From the NCBI GenBank assembly GCA_905206365.1, contig CAJLHF010000012.1:1-47653 (forward strand): DNA of 47,653 nucleotides, read 5' to 3'. The notes beneath the pieces were generated by a model, which had not been told where the DNA came from, did not search any database, and was given only the letters and a program-made list of their open reading frames with translations. The stretch comes from an uncultured Sutterella sp. (GTDB lineage: Bacteria > Pseudomonadota > Gammaproteobacteria > Burkholderiales > Burkholderiaceae_F). This document shows positions 41,480 through 47,653 of this stretch, one piece after another (within the stretch, counting starts at the first letter, position 1; every line of letters starts with the position of its first letter). The translations under genes were made by a program, and so were the position numbers.

Positions 41480-42889
41480 TCAAACGAGACGGCGCCAGGT
41501 CGTTCCCTGAGGACCGTCCATGAGTTCGATCCCTTCTTCAAGGAGCGACTTGCGGATTTCGTCGGCGCGGGCGTAGTTTTTCGCCTTTTTCGCTTCGGCG
41601 CGCTCGGCGATGAGCCCTTCGATGCGGGCCGCGTCGTCTTCCTTGACACCGCCCGTGAGGAACGCTTCCGGATCGCGCCCGAGAAGGTTCAGCACGCGAC
41701 CGAGACCGAGGAGCTGACGAACGAGCTCGGGCGAGCCCGTACGGTTCACTTCGCTCGCGAGTTCGAAAAGGACGCTTACGGCCTGCGGCGTATTGAAGTC
41801 GTCGTCCATTGCCTCCTTGAAGCGCGCGGCGTACGTTTCCGACCAATCGAGCGCAGCGCGGTCGGCGACACGCCCCTTCAGAGCGCCGTAGAGGCGAACG
41901 AGCCCCTTGTGGGCGTCTTCAATGAGCCCCGAAGAGAAGGAAATGGGGCTCCGGTAGTGGCTCTTCAGGAGGAAAAAGCGGAGCACTTCGGCGCCGTTTC
42001 CTTTGCCGTAAGCGGCTTCGGTATCCTTGAGGGCGTCGCGGATCGTCCAGAAGTTGCCGAGCGACTTGCTCATCTTTTCTTCCGTGCCGTCGGCATTGCG
42101 AACGCGCAAGGGACCCGAGTGCATCCAGGTCTTCGCAAACGTCTTCCCCGAAGCGGCTTCGCTCTGGGCGATTTCGTTTTCGTGATGCGGGAAGATGAGG
42201 TCGGGACCGCCCCCGTGAATGTCGATTTCGTCGCCGAGGAGCTTCCGGGCCATGGCCGAGCATTCGATGTGCCAGCCCGGGCGCCCTTCGCCCCACTTCG
42301 AGCACCAGTACGGCTCGCCCGGCTTCGCGCGCTTCCAGAGGACGAAGTCCAAGGGGTCGCGCTTTCCTTGAGCGACGGAAACGCGCGCCCCCGACTGCAG
42401 GTCGTCGATCGACTTGCCGGAGAGACGCCCGTAGGATTTGAAGGCGCGCACGGCGTAGTCGACGTCGCCGTCCGCGGCCTGATAGGCAAAGCCCTTTTCT
42501 TCGAGCTTCCCGACCAGATCGAGCATCTCGGGGATGTAATCCGTCGCGCGCGGCTCGTGCGTGGGCGCGAGGCACCCGAGCGCGAGCATGTCTTCCTGCA
42601 TCGCGCGGGCGAATTCCGTCGTGAGTTCGTCCGTCGTGATGCCGCGTTCGGCCGCACGGCGAATGATCTTGTCGTCGATGTCGGTGATGTTGCGCACGAA
42701 CGTCACGCGGTAGCCCGAAGCTTCGAGCCAGCGGCGCACGACGTCGAACGCGACGAACGTGCGCCCGTGGCCGATGTGGCAATAGTCGTAGACCGTAACG
42801 CCGCAGACGTACATGCGGACGTGACCGGGTTCGGAAGGCGCAAACGGTTTTTGTTCGCGGCTCAGGGTCGAATAAATCGAAAGGGCCAT
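41480..42889 (-). CDS. cysS: Cysteinyl-tRNA synthetase
   Basis: A 469-residue class I aminoacyl-tRNA synthetase. The nucleotide-binding motif is CHIGHGRTF (HIGH at 38-41) and the KMSKS loop is intact (EEKMSKSLGNFW). Zinc ligands are visible at Cys 29 (YVCGVTVYD), in HIECSAMA and in FPHHENEIAQSEA. The DALR anticodon domain follows, and the end has the RADEIRKSL motif of CysRS. AAAGGA precedes the ATG at 42889. It probably forms a transcript with accA. It attaches cysteine to tRNA-Cys in the cytoplasm. Confidence 0.97.
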   Translation of the reverse strand: MALSIYSTLSREQKPFAPSEPGHVRMYVCGVTVYDYCHIGHGRTFVAFDVVRRWLEASGYRVTFVRNITDIDDKIIRRAAERGITTDELTTEFARAMQEDMLALGCLAPTHEPRATDYIPEMLDLVGKLEEKGFAYQAADGDVDYAVRAFKSYGRLSGKSIDDLQSGARVSVAQGKRDPLDFVLWKRAKPGEPYWCSKWGEGRPGWHIECSAMARKLLGDEIDIHGGGPDLIFPHHENEIAQSEAASGKTFAKTWMHSGPLRVRNADGTEEKMSKSLGNFWTIRDALKDTEAAYGKGNGAEVLRFFLLKSHYRSPISFSSGLIEDAHKGLVRLYGALKGRVADRAALDWSETYAARFKEAMDDDFNTPQAVSVLFELASEVNRTGSPELVRQLLGLGRVLNLLGRDPEAFLTGGVKEDDAARIEGLIAERAEAKKAKNYARADEIRKSLLEEGIELMDGPQGTTWRRLV

Positions 42890-43343
42890 GACGTTCCTTT
42901 GATGGCCCGCGCGCCCCGACGTCGTCATGCGCGGGGTACGGGCTCGTTGCGAATAGTACGAATCGAATCGCTTGGTCCGAGGTGCGGGTCGCCCCGTCCC
43001 CGGCCGAACGGTCGGGGCTGCGCGAGGGACCGCGGAGACCTGTTACAGGTGCGTACAGGTCCTTCGGACGACCCCGCCGCGAAGCGGCTAAAATTCCCGA
43101 CAGTCGGAATCCCGGAAAGTATAGCCGTCCGGACGCGCTTGCCGCGTCGGGCAAAAGGCCGATGACGCCGATACCCCGTCGAAACCCCTCGAAAACCCTC
43201 GGGCCGCCTTCCGGTGCCCCCGTCGAGGGAGCCCGAAGGCCTTCCCGCGAAGGTCTTCGACGACCCGACGGAGCCCGCGTCGCTTTCCCGTCTCCGTCCC
43301 TTACGCACTTCTCCGCACGTCTTTTCTCTCAGAGCCCTCCACA
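42890..43343. promoter_or_regulatory. Divergent cysS / TPR intergenic region with ACCTGT repeats
   Basis: No gene is supported in these 454 bases. It holds a perfect palindrome ACCTGT-T-ACAGGT (43038-43050) followed after GCGT by a third half site ACAGGT (43055-43060). It also has a hairpin CCCCGGCC-GAAC-GGTCGGGG. The core ACAGGTGCGT is shared with the region upstream of the DUF362 gene. Confidence 0.45.
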
Positions 43344-43907
43344 ATGCGCCGCTCGCTTTTCATTCTTCTCTCCGCCCTCTTCGTTGCGGCCGGTACCGCA
43401 ACGTCGCTTCCCGTCTCGGCGGCCAGCGACATGGAAAACCTCGCCCGTACGCTGCACGACTCGCAGTTTTCCACGCACGTCGAGCGACTGCTCAAAAGCA
43501 ACAACGCGGCTCAGGCTCTGGAGTTGGCCGACATCGGCATCGCCCGCAACGCCCGCAACGTACAACTGCGCTTCATGCGCACCGTGGCTCTCGACGCGCT
43601 CGGGCGGCGCGAAGAAGCCGCCTCGGGCCTCAACGCCCTCATTCGCGAGTATCCCGAGATTCCCGATCCCTACAACAACCTCGCCGTGATCGAGGCGGGT
43701 TTCGGCAACCTCGAACATGCGGCCGAGCTCCTTCGCAAGGCGCTCACCATCAACCCGAACTTCGCCCTCGCGCAGAAGAACCTCGGGGACGTGTACCTGG
43801 CGCTTGCCGTTGAAAATTACGAACGTTCCGCCGCGGTCCTCACGCGCAACGCCGAATTGCAGTCGCGTTTGAAGACCCTGAAGCGGATCACGAAGGACGG
43901 GGTCTGA
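43344..43907 (+). CDS. Secreted TPR-repeat protein
   Basis: A 187-residue protein with a Sec signal peptide (MRRSLFILLSALFVAAGTATSLPVSAAS) and three or four tetratricopeptide-like helical pairs: AAQALELADIGIARNARNVQLRFM, REEAASGLNALIREYPEIPDPYNNLAVIEA and LEHAAELLRKALTINPNFALAQKNLGDVYLALA. TPR repeats mediate protein contacts in the periplasm. A gene of this kind sits between cysS and ppiA in many Burkholderiales, so the context is conserved even though the role is not known. The start has only a weak ribosome binding site. Confidence 0.87.
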   Translation: MRRSLFILLSALFVAAGTATSLPVSAASDMENLARTLHDSQFSTHVERLLKSNNAAQALELADIGIARNARNVQLRFMRTVALDALGRREEAASGLNALIREYPEIPDPYNNLAVIEAGFGNLEHAAELLRKALTINPNFALAQKNLGDVYLALAVENYERSAAVLTRNAELQSRLKTLKRITKDGV

Positions 43908-44004
43908 CCCGAAACCGGCTTCCGCTTTCGGCAAAGAGCTCCCCGGTTCGAACCCGCTTCATACAAGACACCACCATAACGACACCATTCGGAGACACTG
44001 ACAC

Positions 44005-44586
44005 ATGCTTCGTCGTCGACTTCTTGCATCGATTCTTCCCGCCGCTCTCGCCCTCTCGACGGGCCTTGCGAACGCGGCGCCCGTCTCGGAACCGCGCGTT
44101 GCGATCGAAACCACGATGGGTACGATCGTCGTGCAGCTCTCGCCCGACCGCGCCCCGATCACGGTGAAGAACTTCCTGCGCTACGTGAACGAAGGCCACT
44201 ACACCGACACGATTTTTCACCGCGTGATCGCGGGCTTCATGATTCAGGGCGGGGGCTTTACGGAAGCGATGAAGGAAAAGCCCACGCACGAACCGATTCC
44301 GCTTGAGGCGCGCGGGGGCCTGCCCAACAACCGCTACACGATCGCCATGGCCCGCACCTCCTACCCGCATTCGGCGACCGCCCAGTTCTACATCAACGTC
44401 GCCGACAACGACTTCCTCAACGCCGACCGCGCTCAGGACGGCAACGGCTATTGCGTCTTCGGCCGCGTCGTGAAGGGCGAAGAGGTCGTCGACAAGATCG
44501 CCGCCGTTGCGACGGGTCGCAAGGCCGGGATGAGCGACGTGCCCGTCTCGACCGTGAAGATCCTCAAGGCCGAAGTCGTGAAGTAA
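44005..44586 (+). CDS. ppiA: Periplasmic peptidyl-prolyl cis-trans isomerase (cyclophilin) PpiA
   Basis: A 193-residue cyclophilin with a Sec signal peptide (MLRRRLLASILPAALALSTGLANA) that ends at the AAPV cleavage region. The catalytic barrel contains FHRVIAGFMIQGGGF with the catalytic Arg, YTIAMARTSYPHSATAQFYINVADND and FGRVVKGEEVVDKI. It speeds proline isomerisation during folding in the periplasm. It is followed by its cytoplasmic paralogue, with a terminator in between. Confidence 0.93.
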   Translation: MLRRRLLASILPAALALSTGLANAAPVSEPRVAIETTMGTIVVQLSPDRAPITVKNFLRYVNEGHYTDTIFHRVIAGFMIQGGGFTEAMKEKPTHEPIPLEARGGLPNNRYTIAMARTSYPHSATAQFYINVADNDFLNADRAQDGNGYCVFGRVVKGEEVVDKIAAVATGRKAGMSDVPVSTVKILKAEVVK

Positions 44587-44654
44587 TCGGACCGAATCCC
44601 GAGTCGGGGTTCGATTTCCTCGCGGCCCGATTTGTCCGCGCTTATGCGACAATT

Positions 44655-44700
44655 GGGGGCCACGCCCCTCGGAGCACATTTCGGGGGGCCCGATTTTTTC
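44655..44700 (+). terminator. Terminator between ppiA and ppiB
   Basis: GGGCC...GGCCC encloses CCCC...GGGG and is followed by GATTTTTTC. It ends ppiA transcripts about 70 bases after the stop codon, so ppiB probably has its own promoter. Confidence 0.7.
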
Positions 44701-44769
44701 TTATCCTGCGGCCCGGCGACGGCGCGCCCCGCGTGCTTTCCCGGGTCCGACTGCATGGACAGCATCACC

Positions 44770-45267
44770 ATGATCCGTTTCACCACGAACAAGGGTGTGA
44801 TCGACATCGAGCTCGACCACGAACACGCTCCGAAGACCAGCGAAAACTTCGAAGAATACGTCAAGTCCGGTTTCTACAACGGCGTCATCTTCCACCGCGT
44901 CATCCGCGGCTTCATGATCCAGGGCGGCGGCTTCCTTCCGGGCATGATCCAGAAGGAAACCCGTGCTCCGATCGAAAACGAAGCCGCCAACGGTCTCAAG
45001 AACGACCGTTACACGATCGCCATGGCCCGCACGGGCGACCCCCACTCCGCCACGGCCCAGTTCTTCATCAACGTCGCCGACAACGACTTCCTCAACCATA
45101 CGGCTCCGACGAGCCAGGGCTGGGGTTATGCCGTCTTCGGCCGCGTCGTGGCCGGTGAAGACGTCGTCGACGAAATCGCCAAGGTCCGCACCTCGACCCG
45201 CGGCTTCTACGGCGACGTTCCCGTCGAAGACGTCGTGATCGAAAAGGCCGAAATCGTCGCCGACTGA
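44770..45267 (+). CDS. ppiB: Cytoplasmic peptidyl-prolyl cis-trans isomerase PpiB
   Basis: A 165-residue cyclophilin without signal peptide. It begins MIRFTTNKGVIDIELDHEHAPKT, equivalent to the start of E. coli PpiB, and contains FHRVIRGFMIQGGGFLPG, YTIAMARTGDPHSATAQFFINVADNDFLNH and FGRVVAGEDVVDEI. I chose the ATG at 44770 by that alignment; another ATG five codons earlier (44755) is equally possible, and neither has a strong ribosome binding site. It catalyses proline isomerisation in the cytoplasm. A strong terminator follows. Confidence 0.94.
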   Translation: MIRFTTNKGVIDIELDHEHAPKTSENFEEYVKSGFYNGVIFHRVIRGFMIQGGGFLPGMIQKETRAPIENEAANGLKNDRYTIAMARTGDPHSATAQFFINVADNDFLNHTAPTSQGWGYAVFGRVVAGEDVVDEIAKVRTSTRGFYGDVPVEDVVIEKAEIVAD

Positions 45268-45283
45268 TTTTCGCCCGTCCGAA

Positions 45284-45316
45284 GCCCCCGACGTTCCGCG
45301 GGAACGCGGGGGTTTT
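45284..45316 (+). terminator. Terminator of ppiB
   Basis: CCCCCG-A-CGTTCC pairs with GGAACG-CGGGGG and is followed by TTTTG, 17 bases after the stop codon. Confidence 0.85.
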
Positions 45317-45361
45317 GCACGTTTTGCCCGCCCAACACTCATTCTCCGGAGACCTATCACC

Positions 45362-46141
45362 ATGGAATCGATGCAGGTACCCGCCCTTGCGGGTCTCGCG
45401 AGCGTTGCTCCGCTCTCGAACCCCGTCATCATTTCGGACCTTCACCTCACCCCGACGAAACCCAAGACCATCATGGGTTTTCTGCGCTTCATGAAGGAAG
45501 TGGCCCCCCGCTACGCCGAACTCGTGATTCTCGGCGACCTCTTCGACTTCTGGATCGGCGACGACGCGATGGGCGACGCCGAGGCGATCGTCGCCACCCT
45601 GAAGCTCTACACGGCTTCCGGCCGTCGCCTTCTCATCATGCAGGGCAACCGCGACGTCATGCTCGGCGAAGGCTTTGCCGCGGCGTGCGGTGCCGAACTT
45701 ATCGCCGACCCGATCGCCGTTGAGATCCGCGGTCGCAAGATCCTCCTCTCGCACGGCGATGCCTGGTGCCTGCGCGACGAAACATATCAGGCTTTCCGCA
45801 AGATGGTGCGCAATCCCCAGTGGCAGGCTGCCGTCCTCTCGAAGCCCGTCCCCGAACGCATCGCCATGGCCCAGGAAGCCCGCATGAAGAGCGAAGGCGA
45901 CAAGAGCATGAAAACCGACGCTGAAATGGACGTGGTCGAGTCGGCCGTTGCCGAAGCCGCCCGCACCGCGGGAGTCGATCTCGTCATTCACGGTCACACC
46001 CACAAGCCCGCCGCGCACGTGGGCGCCAAGATCGAGCGCTGGGTACTCCCCGACTGGGAACTCGACAACACGAACTGCGCCGGCCGTTCGGGCTGCATCA
46101 CGTTCCTTGAGGACGGTCGCCCCCAGATCCAGATGCTCTGA
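45362..46141 (+). CDS. lpxH: UDP-2,3-diacylglucosamine diphosphatase LpxH
   Basis: A 259-residue calcineurin-like phosphoesterase. The two-metal motifs are ISDLHL (24-29), GDLFDFWIGDD, GNRD, LLSHGDAWCLRD and HGHTHKPAAH. It removes UMP from UDP-2,3-diacylglucosamine to give lipid X in lipid A synthesis, at the inner face of the membrane, which confirms a Gram-negative envelope. The CTP-region Cys in DAWC and the GDAW element are specific to LpxH. GGAGA lies 10 bases before the ATG. It comes just after ppiB, as in many Burkholderiales. Confidence 0.95.
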   Translation: MESMQVPALAGLASVAPLSNPVIISDLHLTPTKPKTIMGFLRFMKEVAPRYAELVILGDLFDFWIGDDAMGDAEAIVATLKLYTASGRRLLIMQGNRDVMLGEGFAAACGAELIADPIAVEIRGRKILLSHGDAWCLRDETYQAFRKMVRNPQWQAAVLSKPVPERIAMAQEARMKSEGDKSMKTDAEMDVVESAVAEAARTAGVDLVIHGHTHKPAAHVGAKIERWVLPDWELDNTNCAGRSGCITFLEDGRPQIQML

Positions 46142-46196
46142 TCCGGTCAAGACGCCTGAAGCGCTTCGAATGCTTCGAGCGCTCCGGTGAAAAGGA

Positions 46197-46235
46197 AAAC
46201 GCCGAAACCCGCATGTTGGGATTTCGGCGTTTTTC
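46197..46235 (+). terminator. Strong bidirectional terminator after lpxH
   Basis: AACGCCGAAA pairs with TTTCGGCGTT, preceded by AAAA and followed by TTT. Both strands therefore show a T-run, serving lpxH and the convergent unknown gene. Confidence 0.88.
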
Positions 46236-46288
46236 GTTGAGAGTCCGGAGAGCGAAGCTTGGGGCTCGGGCTCCGACGGACGGGCGCA

Positions 46289-47299
46289 TCAGTGTTCGGT
46301 CGCGTCGCCCTCGGCCGGACGAATGCTGACGAGGAACGTCTTCCGCTTCCCGGTCACATAGGTTGCCTCTACGGTGCGATCATAGTAAAAAGCGTCGAGG
46401 ATCGTTTCTTGAGCCTCGGCAAGATCGACTTCGAGCGTATCTTCCGATGCGCTCACAGTAACCTCGTTACCCGAATCCGCTTCGCGAAGTTGCATCGACC
46501 ACTTCGGCGCACCTTTGTTCAGGTTCAGTCCGACGATCCGGAATCGGCCGGACACCACATCGACCGGCTCGGTTGCATTCTTGGAGCGAGCACGCAACGC
46601 TTCGAGCGCCGCTCCCTGATACTCGGCGCCGCCGACTTTGATCCGGGTCGCATCGGGGCTGCGCGTCGCCAACTTTTCCGCCACGCTTCGTTTCGCACGG
46701 ACGGTACTTTCCAAGGCATCCTGGTATCGCTTTCGTTCCTGCGGGGCGAGTGACGCCACCAGCGCCCGATAGCGGATCGCCTCCGAATAAGGACGCTGTT
46801 CGTTGATTTCGTCGGCGATGCCGGACACCCATTCCCGATCCTGCACCCGTCGGCTGTTCTTCGCGTCGCAGGCGGCGGTCGCGCTCCAGACGCAGAAGGT
46901 GCCCATGGCCAGCAGCGCGACCATGTCGGCTTTCGTCCTTTCGAGCAGGGCCTGCCAAAAAGCGTCGGCCACCACGCGGACCGACCAACCGCCGTCGCAC
47001 GTTTCGAATCCGAGCTCGAAGGCCTTGCGCTCCGCCTCGGAGAGCGCCCGGACATCCGTCGTGTCGTGCACGAGGAGAGCGGCCACGCGGAAAAAGTGCT
47101 CCTGGATCTCCCACAACGTGCGCATTTGTTCGCCCGGCGTACATTCGTCGTATCCCGGGCCCTCGACGCGAATCGAAAATCGCGTCAACGATTCGGGCAA
47201 GCGAAAACACGGAAGAGGCTTGTAGCTCTCGATCAACAGGCCGAGGAACGCGGAAAAATCCTCCGCCGCGGCTCGGGATAGAACCACTTCTTTTTTCAT
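46289..47299 (-). CDS. Protein of unknown function
   Basis: A 336-residue protein that I do not recognise. The N-terminal 110 residues are soluble and helical; a moderately hydrophobic segment (ADMVALLAMGTFCVWSATAACDA) lies in the middle; the C-terminal third is strand-rich (FRIVGLNLNKGAPKWSMQLREADSG, VEATYVTGKRKTFLVSIRP) and acidic at the end. No signal peptide is seen. Codon and base use looks less GC-biased than in the housekeeping genes before it, and the AT-rich edge follows directly, so it may belong to a transferred segment. The ATG has no clear ribosome binding site. Confidence 0.6.
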   Translation of the reverse strand: MKKEVVLSRAAAEDFSAFLGLLIESYKPLPCFRLPESLTRFSIRVEGPGYDECTPGEQMRTLWEIQEHFFRVAALLVHDTTDVRALSEAERKAFELGFETCDGGWSVRVVADAFWQALLERTKADMVALLAMGTFCVWSATAACDAKNSRRVQDREWVSGIADEINEQRPYSEAIRYRALVASLAPQERKRYQDALESTVRAKRSVAEKLATRSPDATRIKVGGAEYQGAALEALRARSKNATEPVDVVSGRFRIVGLNLNKGAPKWSMQLREADSGNEVTVSASEDTLEVDLAEAQETILDAFYYDRTVEATYVTGKRKTFLVSIRPAEGDATEH

Positions 47300-47341
47300 A
47301 AGGCTATGTCACAACAAACAGTTGATAAATAGCCATTTTTA

Positions 47342-47365
47342 TAGGGGAGCCTTAAAACTCCCCTA
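47342..47365. terminator. Perfect hairpin after the AT-rich pseudogene
   Basis: TAGGGGAG pairs with CTCCCCTA around an 8-base loop, 15 bases after the stop of the fragment at 47380-47608. It lacks a T-run but stands out in an AT-rich stretch, and probably marks a transcript end. Confidence 0.5.
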
Positions 47366-47379
47366 CAAATTTGAATTGT

Positions 47380-47608
47380 CTAAAATAGTAAAGCCGTACC
47401 GCTTACTATTTTTTCTTTTACTGCTGAAACAGTATCTTTGATTGAATGCGTAGTTGTATCTATAACATTTAATTCATAGATTCCCAAATTGGAAAATTGC
47501 TCCCACATGGTTTCTACCAATTCGATATTTGTCTTTCGGTCTAACTTTGAGCGTTCAACAGCTCGCTTCAACCTCTTCACCAAAACTCTTTACATCTCTA
47601 GCGGACAT
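47380..47608 (-). pseudogene. Frameshifted gene fragment in AT-rich DNA
   Basis: AAGGAGAGAGAACA and ATG (47606-47608) begin a frame MSARDVKSFGEEV that stops after 17 codons. Removing one G near 47583 joins it to SFVKRLKRAVERSKLDRKTN and on to YELNVIDTTTHSIKDTVSAV, ending at 47380. The combined protein would have about 75 residues. The end pattern (YE-NVIDT followed by a short helix) resembles the C-terminus of small P-loop kinases, which is only a guess. The base composition is far more AT-rich than the rest of the window, so this is probably imported DNA. An intact gene could also exist if the frameshift is a sequencing error. Confidence 0.4.
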
Positions 47609-47653
47609 TGTTCTCTCTCCTTGTTTTTGATCGTCACGGTAGGCCCCCGCCAA

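Overview
The window is a GC-rich bacterial chromosome segment, densely coded on both strands, with no rRNA, tRNA or CRISPR array that I can see. The block cysS / TPR protein / ppiA / ppiB / lpxH with accA beside it is a Burkholderiales-type arrangement. Together with anaerobic ribonucleotide reductase, a hup-type hydrogenase maturation set, a Tat-type exported aminotransferase, a C69 dipeptidase, a DUF362 protein and a lysine permease, it suggests an anaerobic or microaerophilic gut betaproteobacterium, perhaps Sutterellaceae. The taxon is an inference from gene content and order, not from a marker sequence.

Layout. 1-1450: an IS200/IS605-type right end abutting, and possibly truncating, an XRE regulator, then a GNAT acetyltransferase. 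1757-7314: a four-gene ybhGFSR-like ABC-2 efflux operon. 7506-8249: a small lipoprotein and a PepSY-like periplasmic protein. 8387-10212: a lysine riboswitch with a terminator platform in front of lysP. 10321-10566: a relic of an IscB nuclease gene. 10801-11976: an exported HisC-like aminotransferase. 12307-15283 (minus): hydrogenase maturation genes in the order hupD-F-G-H-I, without structural genes. 15780-19449: psiE, a frameshifted secreted-protein gene, a small acidic protein, a methyltransferase and a membrane protein. 19640-21145: C69 dipeptidase. 21494-21990: a porin C-terminal relic abutting an internally deleted TnpB relic. 22027-27098: an unrecognised protein, a class I glutamine amidotransferase-like hydrolase, a WYL regulator and a Na/Pi cotransporter. 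27196-30801: an M20 amidohydrolase with an EamA transporter, and a DUF362 protein. 30950-35061 (minus): a PLD-helicase-DUF3427 protein with a NUDIX hydrolase. 35504-38300 (minus): nrdD and nrdG, separated by a terminator, with candidate NrdR boxes upstream. 38754-40150: a CBS-less MgtE transporter behind a leader of about 570 nt that contains a short MgtL-like acidic/proline reading frame. 40273-46141: accA, cysS, TPR protein, ppiA, ppiB, lpxH. 46289-47653: an unrecognised protein, then an AT-rich edge with a frameshifted fragment.

The points most worth checking are the mgtE leader with its MDPEPT-starting peptide, the lysine riboswitch in a Burkholderiales-like genome, the three traces of OMEGA-type (IscB/TnpB) elements, the orphan hupDFGHI block, and the helicase/NUDIX pair. 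No complete novel defence system is evident. The PLD-helicase-NUDIX pair is the nearest candidate.
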